Positions 1 to 8,420 of a stretch of DNA of 24,298 nt are shown one piece after another; position 1 is the first letter of the stretch, and each line of letters begins with the position of its first letter. The translations under genes and the position numbers were made by a program. Location of the stretch: NCBI GenBank assembly GCA_900757655.1, contig CAAEOT010000027.1:1-24298 (forward strand), given 5' to 3'. The stretch is from an uncultured Oscillospiraceae bacterium (GTDB lineage: Bacteria > Bacillota > Clostridia > Oscillospirales > Oscillospiraceae). The notes beneath the pieces were generated by a model. That model was given only the letters and a program-made list of their open reading frames with translations. It had not been told where the DNA came from and made no database searches.

Positions 1-126
1 CGGCCATAGGCCGGCGCTTCTCGCAAAAACAGAGAGACTCGTCAAAAATGCAAAACAAAAGAAAATGTAGGTTAGGTAAAGAGGAGAGAGTCGAGAGAAT
101 ATCGCAATAAGACAGATGGGTATCGT

Positions 127-1086
127 TTACACGATGCGGTTGACGAGTTCCTCCCCGTGGATCTGGCGGAGAATGTTCTGATAGCCGATGCTGAAGCAGC
201 GGATGACGGTTTCGCGGGTCGCCGCGCCGAGGTGAGACGTGGTGATGACCTTTTCCATCTTCACGAGCGGATCGTTGGGATCGAGCGGCTCCTTCTCCCA
301 CGTATCGATGGCGGCACCCCAGATGGTGCCGTTCTGCAGCGCCTCGACCAGTGCCTTGTCGTCGATGACGGCGCCGCGTGCCTCGTTGACGATAATGGCG
401 TTCGGCTTCATCATGGCAAGCTGCTCCTTGCCGATCATGCCGCGGGTCTGCTCGGTCAGCGGGCAGTGCAGGGACACGACATCGGACTCGCGCAGCAGCG
501 TCTCGAGGGAAACATATTCGCAGTTGAGCTTCTTCTCCATTTCCTCGGGCATACGGTACGGATCGCTGTAGATCAGCTTGCAGTCCCAGCCCTGCAGACG
601 CTGCATGACCATGCGGCCGATGGCGCCGCCGCCGACAATGCCGACCGTCTTGCCGCGCAGCTCATAGCTGTCGTGACGCCAGGTCCAGCTGTGCCACTCG
701 CCCTGCTTGCAGCGGCGGTCGATCATGCTCAGGCGGCGCATGCAGGCGAGCATGAGCGCAATGGTGAACTCCGCAGTCGTGGAGGCGTTCTCACCGGCGG
801 AGTTGCACACCGGGATGCCCTTTTCCTTGGCGTAGGTGATGTCCACGTGGTTATAGCCGGTCGCGGGAACATGGATGAGCTTCAGATTCTTGGCACGGTC
901 CATCTCCGGCTTGCCGATCTTGCAGATCGAGGCCAGGATGTAATCAGCGTCCTCAAAGTCGCCCTTTTTGCCGTTTTTCACGGGGTACAGGAAGCGGAGG
1001 TCCAGCTCCTTCGGGCAAAGTTCAGAAATCAGGGTCTCCATTCCCTCCGTCGGGAGTTTTTCACAATAAAGAACTACGTTCGACAT
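127..1086 (-). CDS. D-2-hydroxyacid dehydrogenase, NAD-dependent family
   Basis: This 319-residue protein belongs to the D-isomer-specific 2-hydroxyacid dehydrogenase family, which interconverts 2-oxoacids and D-2-hydroxyacids with NAD(H) in the cytoplasm. The Rossmann glycine motif VGIVGGGAIG is at residues 148-157, with Asp175 at the end of the next strand, which favours NAD. The family's catalytic Arg-Glu-His set fits R237 (EARGAV), E266 (EKEPL) and H285 (TSHLG). The reading frame extends 19 codons upstream, but that stretch is lysine-rich, and the ATG at 1086 follows an AAAGGAA ribosome site, so I chose the internal start. It is the last gene of the minus-strand run with the oxidoreductase and CoA-transferase, 66 bases after the latter, so its partner oxoacid is probably the oxidoreductase substrate. 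Lactate, 2-hydroxyglutarate, 2-hydroxyisocaproate and glycerate dehydrogenases all share this fold, so the substrate is open. Confidence 0.9.
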   Translation of the reverse strand: MSNVVLYCEKLPTEGMETLISELCPKELDLRFLYPVKNGKKGDFEDADYILASICKIGKPEMDRAKNLKLIHVPATGYNHVDITYAKEKGIPVCNSAGENASTTAEFTIALMLACMRRLSMIDRRCKQGEWHSWTWRHDSYELRGKTVGIVGGGAIGRMVMQRLQGWDCKLIYSDPYRMPEEMEKKLNCEYVSLETLLRESDVVSLHCPLTEQTRGMIGKEQLAMMKPNAIIVNEARGAVIDDKALVEALQNGTIWGAAIDTWEKEPLDPNDPLVKMEKVITTSHLGAATRETVIRCFSIGYQNILRQIHGEELVNRIV

Positions 1087-1152
1087 AGGTTTTCCATTCC
1101 TTTCTTTCTGTTTCTGTTCTGTTTTCTTCTTTCGTTTAGGCACCGCGCCTGC

Positions 1153-2631
1153 TCAGGGCTTCATGGTGCCGGTGGCCAAAAACCGCTGGTGCCAGGACAG
1201 CGCCTGGGCCAGATCGTGCGGCGTCTGCTTTCCGGCCGCAACGTCGAGCGCGTGCTCGTAATATTCACGCAGCATGGGCCGGTAATCCGGGTGCGCACAG
1301 TTTTCAATGATGAGTTCGGCACGCTCACGCGGCGTCTTCCAGCGCAGATCGGCGATGCCCTGCTCAGTGATGATGACCTGCACATCATGCTCGGTCTGGT
1401 CCACATGCGACACCATCGGCACGATGCAGGAGATGAGACCGCCCTTGGCAACGGACTCCGTCGCGAAGATGCACACACGTGCATTGCGCGCAAAGTCGCC
1501 GCTGCCGCCGATGCCGTTCATCATCTTGGTGCCCATGATGTGCGTAGAGTTGACGTTGCCGTAGATGTCCACTTCGATTGGGGTGTTGAGCGAGATCACG
1601 CCGAGGCGGCGCACCACCTCCGGATGATTCGTGATCTCCTGCGGACGCAGCAGAATCTTATCCTTGAAGAAATCGATGTTCTCATAGAAACGGCGGCGGT
1701 TTTCCTCGCCGAGCGCGATGGAGCTGGTGGACACAAAGTCAAACACACCCTGCTCGATCAGGTTCAGCGCCGAATCCTGCATGACCTCGGTGTACATGCT
1801 CAGGCCATGGAAGCCGCTCGAGGCGAGGCAGCTGAGCACCGCGTTGCCGACGGAGCCGACACCCGACTGGATCGGGCCCGGATTCTCCGGCAGACGGCCG
1901 GCGGCGATCTCTTGCTTGAGGAATTTGACGACGTTCACGCCGATGGTCCTGGTCGCCTCGGAATAGGGCTTGAACTTCTGCGGCTCGTCACGGCGGTCCG
2001 TGAGAACGATCGCCGCGATCTTCTCCGGCGGGCACGGGATGTACGGAGTGCCGACACGGTCGTCCGGCTTCGTGATCGGGATGATGCGCGCATGCGGCGG
2101 CAGGCCGATCTCGAAGATGTCGTGCATACCGACCAGGCCCTCCGGGAGCGTCTCATTGACCTCCACGATGACCTTATCGGCATTGCGCACAGCCGCATCC
2201 GCACTGCCGCCGGAAGCGGCCAGGTACAGGCCCTGCTCGCTCACCGCCGTACATTCTACCACAGCCACATCGATTTTGGGACCGGTATGTTGATTCATGT
2301 GCATGGGAAAATGCGAGATGTGCACATCACTGTAGCCGACCGTTCCGGCGTTGATGGCATTGCGCAGGTCCTTATGCGACTGGTGGGCGTAGCGCTTTTT
2401 GACCAGGCCGGCGCGCACCATTGCCCCGTCGATCTCGTCGCCGACGGCGGCGCCGACGCAGATGGTCAGATCACGCGCGTGGCCGGAGCGCACCAGTGCC
2501 TCGGGAACGGCCTTCGGATAGCCGACGCTGGTAAAGCCGCTCACGCCAATGGTCATGCCGGTCTGGATAAATTGCGCCGCCTGGTCCGCGGACATGATTT
2601 TGCTTTTCAAGAGTTCCGGTACTCTTTCCAT
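1153..2631 (-). CDS. Acetyl-CoA hydrolase/transferase family CoA-transferase (Cat1/SCACT-like)
   Basis: This is a 492-residue class I CoA-transferase of the acetyl-CoA hydrolase/succinyl-CoA:acetate CoA-transferase family, close to the usual length of about 500. Visible family signatures are GFTSVGYP (32-39), the SGVGSVGNAV segment (256-265) expected near the active-site loop, YTEVMQD (280-286) with E282 as the likely catalytic glutamate, GIGGSGDFARNA (373-384) and EQGIADLRWKTPRERA near 423-438. Such enzymes move CoA between acetate and succinate, propionate, butyrate or similar acids through a glutamyl-CoA thioester. An AGGAGG site lies just upstream of the ATG at 2631. It follows the gamma subunit of the oxidoreductase by 40 bases, so it most likely conserves the acyl-CoA made there by forming acetyl-CoA from acetate. 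The exact acid partner cannot be read from the sequence. Confidence 0.9.
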   Translation of the reverse strand: MERVPELLKSKIMSADQAAQFIQTGMTIGVSGFTSVGYPKAVPEALVRSGHARDLTICVGAAVGDEIDGAMVRAGLVKKRYAHQSHKDLRNAINAGTVGYSDVHISHFPMHMNQHTGPKIDVAVVECTAVSEQGLYLAASGGSADAAVRNADKVIVEVNETLPEGLVGMHDIFEIGLPPHARIIPITKPDDRVGTPYIPCPPEKIAAIVLTDRRDEPQKFKPYSEATRTIGVNVVKFLKQEIAAGRLPENPGPIQSGVGSVGNAVLSCLASSGFHGLSMYTEVMQDSALNLIEQGVFDFVSTSSIALGEENRRRFYENIDFFKDKILLRPQEITNHPEVVRRLGVISLNTPIEVDIYGNVNSTHIMGTKMMNGIGGSGDFARNARVCIFATESVAKGGLISCIVPMVSHVDQTEHDVQVIITEQGIADLRWKTPRERAELIIENCAHPDYRPMLREYYEHALDVAAGKQTPHDLAQALSWHQRFLATGTMKP

Positions 2632-2671
2632 GGGTTCCTCCTGATAGTTGAATTCGTTGACGGCTGGCAGA

Positions 2672-3220
2672 TCAGGCGAGATCCGCCTTGCCGTGCTCGT
2701 AGCCGAACTGCAGCGCCTTGAGGTTGAGATCGACCACCTTCGGGTTCATGACCGCGCGGATGGCGTTCTGCGCATTCTCAAGCGAGATGTCCGGATTGTG
2801 CGCCACAATATAGCCCATCATGACGATGTTCGTGCACACGACGCGGAAGTTTTCCTCAGCGTACTTCGTAGCCGGGAACAGGAAGACCTGCTTGGCCGGC
2901 GTGCCGGAAACGTCCTCCGCCGTGACAAACGTGCTGTCCACAAACAGGCGGGTATCGGGGTTGATGTCGCCCTTGAATTTATCAAAGCTGGGCTTGTTGA
3001 ACGCAACGAATGAGTCGAGCTTATCGGCCTTGACGTAGTCGATGCGCTCGTCGGAAACGACGAGCTCCGCCTTGCAGGCGCCGCCGCGGGCAGCAGGGCC
3101 GTAGCTCTGCGTCTGCGCGACTTCATAGTTGTTCTGCACACCATAAGCGTTTGCCAGCAGCACCGCCAGGGAGATAACGCCCTGGCCGCCGGAACCGCCG
3201 AATCGAAAATCCTTACGCAT
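2672..3220 (-). CDS. 2-oxoacid:ferredoxin oxidoreductase, gamma subunit
   Basis: The 182-residue protein is the gamma (catalytic-domain III) subunit of a 2-oxoacid:acceptor oxidoreductase of the KorC/PorG/VorG type. The N-terminal FGGSGGQGVI motif (residues 7-16), near-universal in this subunit, is followed by the SYGPAARGG segment. A GGAGGA ribosome site precedes the ATG at 3220, and the start lies 15 bases after the delta subunit stop. In these complexes gamma helps bind CoA and closes the active site formed by alpha and beta. With a separate ferredoxin-like delta subunit just upstream, the complex is the four-chain kind. The family assignment is firm; 2-oxoglutarate versus branched-chain oxoacid specificity is not decided by this subunit. 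Confidence 0.92.
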   Translation of the reverse strand: MRKDFRFGGSGGQGVISLAVLLANAYGVQNNYEVAQTQSYGPAARGGACKAELVVSDERIDYVKADKLDSFVAFNKPSFDKFKGDINPDTRLFVDSTFVTAEDVSGTPAKQVFLFPATKYAEENFRVVCTNIVMMGYIVAHNPDISLENAQNAIRAVMNPKVVDLNLKALQFGYEHGKADLA

Positions 3221-3235
3221 GGTTCTGTCCTCCTC

Positions 3236-3439
3236 TTATTCCTTGGTGACCTCGATGCAGACATCGGGGCAGGTACGCTCGCACATCTTGCAGGCGATGC
3301 AGGCATCCGGGTTCTGGGCATACGGCATCAGGTAGCCGCCGCTGCTGCGCTGCTCACCGATGGCGAGCACGCCCTTTTTGCACGCGCGCACGCACAGTGC
3401 GCAGCCTTTGCACCATTTGCTGTCGATCGTGATCTTCAT
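3236..3439 (-). CDS. 2-oxoacid:ferredoxin oxidoreductase, delta subunit (2x[4Fe-4S] ferredoxin)
   Basis: This 67-residue ferredoxin-like chain has two classical [4Fe-4S] motifs: cysteines 10, 13, 16 and 20, and cysteines 47, 50, 53 and 57 followed by proline. The first cluster ends CK rather than the common CP. An extra cysteine sits at 61. It passes electrons from the TPP site of the beta subunit to soluble ferredoxin. Its ATG overlaps the beta-subunit stop by four bases (ATGA), which points to translational coupling and fixed stoichiometry. Length and motif spacing match delta subunits of KOR/VOR enzymes and not free 55-residue clostridial ferredoxins. Confidence 0.93.
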   Translation of the reverse strand: MKITIDSKWCKGCALCVRACKKGVLAIGEQRSSGGYLMPYAQNPDACIACKMCERTCPDVCIEVTKE

Positions 3440-4245
3440 TTCTTCGCTGCCTCCTGTTTCTCTGCCTGCACGTCGCAGAGCTCTTCCTTGTGCGTGTCTT
3501 CATACAGCACGCCGAGCGTGATCTTGCCGTCCTCGGACACGCTCTCGCCGTTTTTGGCATTGCAGACCTGCGCTGCGTACCAGTCGTACATTTCGGTCGG
3601 GGTCTTGAAGTTGAAAATGTTGCGGCCGGCAGTCGTCGGGCACGGGCTGAGCACCTCGATGAACGAGAAGCCCTTGTGCTCCATAGCGCTGACGATGATG
3701 TGCTGGAGCTGCACGGGGTTGGTGACACTGGCTCTGGCATAGAACGTGGCACCGGCGCCGGTCACGAGCTTGTACATGTCAAACGGGTGCTCCTCATTGC
3801 CGAGCGGAGAGGTCTTGGTCGTGGCACCGTAGGGCGTGGTCGGGGCGCGCTGACCGCCGGTCATACCATAAATGTAGTTGCTCATCATGATGACGGTCAT
3901 GTCCACGTTGCGCTTGGCAGCGTGAATGAGATGGTTGCCGCCGATGCCGGCACAGTCGCCGTCGCCGGAGAACACGACAATGCGCTTATCCGGGTTGACC
4001 GCCTTCAGGCCCTCGGCCTGCGCGAGCGCTCTGCCATGCAGAGTGTGCAGGCAGTCGAACTTCAGGTACACCGGGCTCCAGGAGGAGCAGCCGATGCCGC
4101 TGACGAGCGCCATTTCATTTTCCTTTATGCCGAGTTCATCGATCGCGCGGATGAAGCTGTTGACTACGATGCCGTGGCCGCAGCCGGGGCAGAAGATGAA
4201 CGGAAGTGCTTCCTGACGGATATATTTTTCTGCGATGCTGTTCAT
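3436..4245 (-). CDS. 2-oxoacid:ferredoxin oxidoreductase, beta subunit (TPP-binding)
   Basis: The 269-residue beta subunit carries the thiamine pyrophosphate site. CPGCGHG (19-25) is the usual N-terminal motif, and the TPP/Mg motif runs from GDGD (94-97) to MSNYIYGMTGGQ (121-132). GIGCSS (51-56) and HTLHGRALAQAEGLK (67-81) are also typical of KorB-like chains. It decarboxylates the 2-oxoacid and holds the hydroxyalkyl-TPP intermediate, making acyl-CoA with the other subunits. It starts one base after the alpha-subunit stop, with its ribosome site GAGGTG inside the alpha 3' end, and overlaps delta by four bases. The sequence looks closest to 2-oxoglutarate:ferredoxin oxidoreductases, but related 2-oxoisovalerate enzymes share these motifs. 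Confidence 0.93.
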   Translation of the reverse strand: MNSIAEKYIRQEALPFIFCPGCGHGIVVNSFIRAIDELGIKENEMALVSGIGCSSWSPVYLKFDCLHTLHGRALAQAEGLKAVNPDKRIVVFSGDGDCAGIGGNHLIHAAKRNVDMTVIMMSNYIYGMTGGQRAPTTPYGATTKTSPLGNEEHPFDMYKLVTGAGATFYARASVTNPVQLQHIIVSAMEHKGFSFIEVLSPCPTTAGRNIFNFKTPTEMYDWYAAQVCNAKNGESVSEDGKITLGVLYEDTHKEELCDVQAEKQEAAKK

Positions 4246-4246
4246 A

Positions 4247-5383
4247 TCACTTCACCTCAACAATCTGATTGTAAATCGCGGTCGGTGCCGGGAACACACC
4301 GCCGATGGAGCTGAACGTCTCCACTTTGTCATAGCCGACGACGCGCTGCACTTCGCGGGCGTAGTCGCCGACGTTCATTTCCGCAACGATCACGCGCTTG
4401 GCGTTGGCGCAGGCGGCACGGATCTCTTTTTCCGGGACGGGCCAGATGGTATTGAGCTTGAGCAGGCCGACCTTGTGCTGCTCGTCGCGCGCGCGGCGAA
4501 CGGCGGACAGAGCGCTGCGGCTGACGGAACCATAGGCCACGACCACGGTCTCGGCATCATCCAGGAAGAAGCCTTCCACGGATGTGATGTCGTCGATGTT
4601 GTCGAGAATCTTGTCGCAGTAACGGTGGATGGCGGCGGCGCAGACCTTCGGATCCGTGCCGGCGCGGATACCGCGCTCGTCATGCAGCTGGCCGTCGACG
4701 AGGACGTTGTGGCCCTCGAAGCAGCGGATACGCGGCGGGATCTTGTGCTCATCAGGCTGGAAATACGCAGTGCACCTGCCCTCGAACTTCTCGTCAAAAA
4801 TCTCGACCTCGTCGGGGATGACGAGCTTCTCACGGGTATGGCCGACGGTCTCGTCGGAGAGTACGAACACCGGCACGCGATACTTATCCGCCAGGTTGAA
4901 GGCGCGGACCGTGAAGTCAAACGTCTCCTGCACGGACGACGGCGTTAGTGCGATGATCTCATAGTCGCCATGGCCGCCGTAGCGCGCCTGCATGACAGCG
5001 TCCTGCGCCGTGCAGGTCGGCTGACCGGTCGCCGGGCCGCCGCGCATGACGTTGACGATGACCAGCGGCGTCTCGGAGACGATGGCGTAGCCAATGCCCT
5101 CCTGCATCAGGGTGAAGCCCGGACCGGACGTGGCCGTCATGGCACGCGCGCCGCCCCAGCTGGCGCCGATGACCGCATTGATGGAGGCGAGCTCGTCTTC
5201 CATCTGCATGAACACGCCGCCGGCGGCGAACATCTTGTCGGACAGATATTCGGGGATCTCCGTTGCCGGAGTGATCGGATAGCCTGCCATGAAGCGGCAG
5301 CCCGCTGCCAACGCACCGGCCGCACAGGCCTCGTTGCCCTGCATCAGCTTCGGGCCGCTGTTGCTTACTTTTTGCATACTCAT
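4247..5383 (-). CDS. 2-oxoacid:ferredoxin oxidoreductase, alpha subunit
   Basis: The 378-residue alpha subunit (KorA/VorA type) opens with the pyrimidine-binding domain motif GYPITPATEI (34-43). MEDELASINAVIGASWGGAR follows, then TSGPGFTLMQEG and RGGPATGQPT, all highly conserved in this family. The open frame runs back to 5524, but that extension crosses a terminator hairpin and is not protein-like. The ATG at 5383 has a GAGG site nine bases ahead. A second in-frame ATG two codons later is also possible. It is the first gene of the five-chain block alpha-beta-delta-gamma-CoA transferase. A terminator-type hairpin lies only about 40 bases upstream and no clear promoter is seen between, so expression may depend on read-through. 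Confidence 0.92.
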   Translation of the reverse strand: MSMQKVSNSGPKLMQGNEACAAGALAAGCRFMAGYPITPATEIPEYLSDKMFAAGGVFMQMEDELASINAVIGASWGGARAMTATSGPGFTLMQEGIGYAIVSETPLVIVNVMRGGPATGQPTCTAQDAVMQARYGGHGDYEIIALTPSSVQETFDFTVRAFNLADKYRVPVFVLSDETVGHTREKLVIPDEVEIFDEKFEGRCTAYFQPDEHKIPPRIRCFEGHNVLVDGQLHDERGIRAGTDPKVCAAAIHRYCDKILDNIDDITSVEGFFLDDAETVVVAYGSVSRSALSAVRRARDEQHKVGLLKLNTIWPVPEKEIRAACANAKRVIVAEMNVGDYAREVQRVVGYDKVETFSSIGGVFPAPTAIYNQIVEVK

Positions 5384-5424
5384 AAGCCATAACCTCGTTT
5401 TCTCAAAAATTGAATGGTTTCCAG

Positions 5425-5485
5425 ATAAAAAAATCCGGCAAAAGGCAGTCTGGCATCGAGCGCGAGCAGACTGTTTTTTGCCGGA
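5425..5485 (-). terminator. Intrinsic terminator / possible attenuator ahead of the oxidoreductase operon
   Basis: The arms at 5434-5452 and 5467-5485 pair over 19 positions, with two G-U wobbles in the minus-strand direction. On the minus strand the hairpin is followed by a run of seven U. It lies 78 bases after the stop of the second transporter and 42 bases before the alpha-subunit start. Confidence 0.85.
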
Positions 5486-5563
5486 AGCATATCTCTTATG
5501 CTGCGCGCGGAAACGCGCCGCCAAAATACGCCAAGCAGATATGAAATTGGTTCCACGCGGATG

Positions 5564-6982
5564 TTACCCAACATTGGTAAGCACACTGAACCCGGGCCAG
5601 AACGTGATAAGTGCCCAGCCGATGACGGATACCGCCAGCACCATGACGACAGTGAGCACGATGCCGCGCACAAACATGTACCGCGGGCTTAGGCCGTAAC
5701 CGATCGGTATCGAACGGATCGACGTCGGCAGCGTGTAGGACAGGTTATAGGACACAGTCGCGACCCAGAGATACGGAATCACCGGCAGGGAGAGGCCCTT
5801 CGCGATTCCGATCACGATCGGGATCGTAACAGCGGCGCAGGCCGTGTTGTTGATCACGTCCGAGAGGACAACGTTGAGCGTCACGATAATCAGGACGAGC
5901 AGGAACGTATTGTGTACCGGGAACCGGGCGATCAGTCCGGCAAACACCTCCGACGCGCCGCTGCCATTGACAAGCGCGCCGAGCGCGGTGCCGCCGGCAA
6001 AGAGGAAGAACATGCCCCACATCAGGTTCTGCTCCACGTGCTCCCACGTGATGATGGGCTTTTTCTCCTCGTCACGCAGGAAGAACATGATCAGGCCGCC
6101 GATCAGAAACACAAAGCCGGGTTTGAGCGCCGGGAACTGCCGCTGATACAGCTGCCGCGTGAACGCCAGCAGCGCAGCCGCCGCAAACACGATCAGGGAG
6201 ATGCGGCCTGCGCGGCTGAGTTTCGGCAGGCTTTTGCACAGATCACTGAAATATGTTTTCGAGCCCTCAAGCGTTTTCTTTTTGCAGGGCAGCAGCAGCA
6301 AATATACAAGCGTCAGCACCGTTACCGCCAATGCGAACGGCCAAAGCGCCCGCACCCAGTCGGTGTACAAAAACTCCGCGCCCGTCAGCTCCTCGATATA
6401 CGAGACCGTGATCAGGTTCATAGCGCCGCCGAGCGGCGTGAACATGCCGCCGTTATTGGCGCCCCAGACGATCGCCAGGAGCACGAGCTTCGCGGCGCTG
6501 CTTTTTCCCACGTCGCCTTCGCCGACGAACTTGAGCATCGCCATCGCGATGGAACACAGCACGGCCGCGACCACCGTGTTCGGCAGCACAGCCGAAAGCA
6601 CTGTCGAGATCAAAAACCAGATCACGACCTGCTGCCTGACGGAGGTGCCGACCAGCGCCAGACTGTGCGCGGCAATGCGCTTGTCCACGCCAGTGATCTC
6701 CCAGACCATGGTGATGATATCGGCACCCGCCAGCAGGAACACCAGCTCCGCCGAATAGCAGTTCGTAATGCTCGACATGTCGGTGAGGGCAAAGACCGCA
6801 TTGATGACGACCGGCAAAAACGCCGTGATCGCCGGAGGTACGGGCATTGCCACCCACCAGACGCCCATCCACAGAACCGTTCCCAGAGCAAGCCGCACAT
6901 TTTGTGTCAGGCCGCCATAGGGGATAAAACTGAGCGCAAAGAGCGCCGGGCCGAGAATCAGCCAGATTTTCTTTCGGTTCAT
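5564..6982 (-). CDS. SLC13/DASS family anion transporter (second of tandem pair)
   Basis: This 472-residue multi-pass membrane protein belongs to the divalent anion:sodium symporter (SLC13, ArsB/NhaD superfamily) group. It has roughly a dozen hydrophobic segments, with the early WVAMPVPPAITAFLPVVI segment typical of the family. Family members import or exchange dicarboxylates, citrate, tartrate or sulfate. The two substrate/sodium-binding SNT-type motifs are altered: the first reads LPNT (PNT at 134-136) and the second reads TLPTS (PTS at 419-421). This suggests a shifted substrate or ion preference. The ATG at 6982 starts 22 bases after the upstream transporter and has no good Shine-Dalgarno sequence, so translation may be coupled. 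Its mate at 7005-8420 keeps a canonical SNT. The substrate is unknown. Confidence 0.85.
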   Translation of the reverse strand: MNRKKIWLILGPALFALSFIPYGGLTQNVRLALGTVLWMGVWWVAMPVPPAITAFLPVVINAVFALTDMSSITNCYSAELVFLLAGADIITMVWEITGVDKRIAAHSLALVGTSVRQQVVIWFLISTVLSAVLPNTVVAAVLCSIAMAMLKFVGEGDVGKSSAAKLVLLAIVWGANNGGMFTPLGGAMNLITVSYIEELTGAEFLYTDWVRALWPFALAVTVLTLVYLLLLPCKKKTLEGSKTYFSDLCKSLPKLSRAGRISLIVFAAAALLAFTRQLYQRQFPALKPGFVFLIGGLIMFFLRDEEKKPIITWEHVEQNLMWGMFFLFAGGTALGALVNGSGASEVFAGLIARFPVHNTFLLVLIIVTLNVVLSDVINNTACAAVTIPIVIGIAKGLSLPVIPYLWVATVSYNLSYTLPTSIRSIPIGYGLSPRYMFVRGIVLTVVMVLAVSVIGWALITFWPGFSVLTNVG

Positions 6983-7004
6983 AGGTCAGATCATAAACGA
7001 AAAT

Positions 7005-8420
7005 TTACAGAATACCAATCACCGGGAACCAGACCTTCACGCTGAAGATCAGCCCGATAATGATGAGCAGTGCGATCGGAATCGCACCCTTGAGCTCCTG
7101 TGCCGTGCTGAAGCGGCCGGTCGAATAGAAGATCAGGTTCGGCGCACTGTTGAACGGCAGGAAGAACGCGCCGGCGGAGATCGCCATGACGGTCAGAAGA
7201 CCCATCGTGTAGGGGTCAAAGCCAAGCGCAGAGGCCATCGTCATGCTCACGGGGACCATGACCGCTTCCATCGCGTTCATGCCGGCGAAGATGATGTGCA
7301 GCACGACCACGAAGCTCAGCCAGATGATGAGGAACGTGTTGATGTTCATCGCGGCAAACGCCGGATTGGTGGTAAAGATCGCATCGACCAGCCACTGGAA
7401 GCCACCGGTCTTGTTCACGCAGGTCGCCAGCGACATCGCAAAGCCGAGCTGCAGGAAAGCCGGCCAGGCAAACGTGCCGTTGAGATCCTTGAACGTGCAC
7501 ACGCCGATGCCCGGGCAGAGCATCAGGAAAATCGTCACGAACACAATGTAGTCCGGAGCGATGTGGTGCCATTTGTTCGTGCAGAAAGCAATGAGCGTCA
7601 GCAGGAAGTAAAGGCCCGCCTTCTTCTCATTCTTGCTCATGGGGCCCATTTCCTTGAGCTTTTCCTTCGCGAACGTGATGTCGATCTCGCGCTTCTCGCC
7701 CTTCTTGGCGCCGAAGAGCAGGTGGCACAGGATCGGGATCAGCAGCAGCGTGATGCCTGCGGGAATGAATGTGGCCTGCAGCCAGCCCGTCCAGGAGATC
7801 TCCTGACCGGTGACCTCGGTCACGAGCGCCATGCCGATCGCATTGGCGCCGACGGCCGTGTAAAACAGCCAGGTGTTGGTGGTATTGGTAAAGAGGTTCG
7901 AGAGCATGATCGCCGCGTCACCCTTGTGCTCGCCGCGCTTGTAGCCCATGCCTTCGCAGATGTTGTCGCAGATCGGCGACATGACAGCGCCGCGCGCCGT
8001 GTTGGAGGGGATCATCAGTGACAGGACCGTGTTGGCGATCGAAGTCGCGTAGTTGGCCATGAGCTCCGTCTTGCCCATCTTCACGAGGATCCAGTAGGCA
8101 ACACGTTCACCGAGGCCGGAAAACTTGATGGCAGAACCGATGAAGCCGGCCCACAGGCACAGCCACCAGCCGGAGCTGGAAAAGCCGGAGACGACATTGG
8201 TCTTCATGCCAAAGAAAATTGCGAGGACGGCCGCAGCCAGAACGCCGATCAAATACTCCGGGATCGGCCGGACGATCCACATCAGGATCGCCCACACAAA
8301 AACGATCAGCACACCTTTGCCCTGTGCCTCAAGCCCCGTGAACGGTACCAGCGCCAGCAGCGCGCAGAGCACTGTCAGAACAGCCGCTACGATCAGGCGG
8401 TTTCTCTGTTGTTTTTTCAC
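7005..8420 (-). CDS. SLC13/DASS family anion transporter (first of tandem pair)
   Basis: This 471-residue integral membrane protein of the SLC13/DASS family has a dozen or so predicted membrane segments. The first conserved SNT signature is present (IPSNTARG, SNT at 139-141). The second is the FNSAPNLIFYST region (NSAP at 424-427). Bacterial relatives such as CitT/TtdT exchange citrate or tartrate for succinate, or import C4-dicarboxylates with sodium. The start is GTG at 8420, with a TTGGAG site eight bases ahead. The gene sits directly upstream of a second DASS gene and of the 2-oxoacid oxidoreductase block, so a di- or hydroxycarboxylate entering that pathway is the natural guess. A long leader with a strong terminator lies just upstream. 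Confidence 0.88.
   Translation of the reverse strand: MKKQQRNRLIVAAVLTVLCALLALVPFTGLEAQGKGVLIVFVWAILMWIVRPIPEYLIGVLAAAVLAIFFGMKTNVVSGFSSSGWWLCLWAGFIGSAIKFSGLGERVAYWILVKMGKTELMANYATSIANTVLSLMIPSNTARGAVMSPICDNICEGMGYKRGEHKGDAAIMLSNLFTNTTNTWLFYTAVGANAIGMALVTEVTGQEISWTGWLQATFIPAGITLLLIPILCHLLFGAKKGEKREIDITFAKEKLKEMGPMSKNEKKAGLYFLLTLIAFCTNKWHHIAPDYIVFVTIFLMLCPGIGVCTFKDLNGTFAWPAFLQLGFAMSLATCVNKTGGFQWLVDAIFTTNPAFAAMNINTFLIIWLSFVVVLHIIFAGMNAMEAVMVPVSMTMASALGFDPYTMGLLTVMAISAGAFFLPFNSAPNLIFYSTGRFSTAQELKGAIPIALLIIIGLIFSVKVWFPVIGIL

Noticed and set aside
1..13. CGGCC-ATA-GGCCG inverted repeat at the window start
   Set aside because: It could be part of a terminator for the dehydrogenase gene, but the bases that would carry the U-tract lie outside the window.
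157..2721. 854-codon open frame on the plus strand
   Set aside because: It lies antisense across the dehydrogenase and CoA-transferase genes, which have clear family motifs and ribosome sites. Its translation is rich in His, Arg, Ala and Asp with no motif, as expected from the opposite strand of GC-rich coding DNA.
5384..5524. Upstream extension of the oxidoreductase alpha subunit
   Set aside because: It would translate a terminator hairpin. The family N-terminus and the GAGG site both support 5383.
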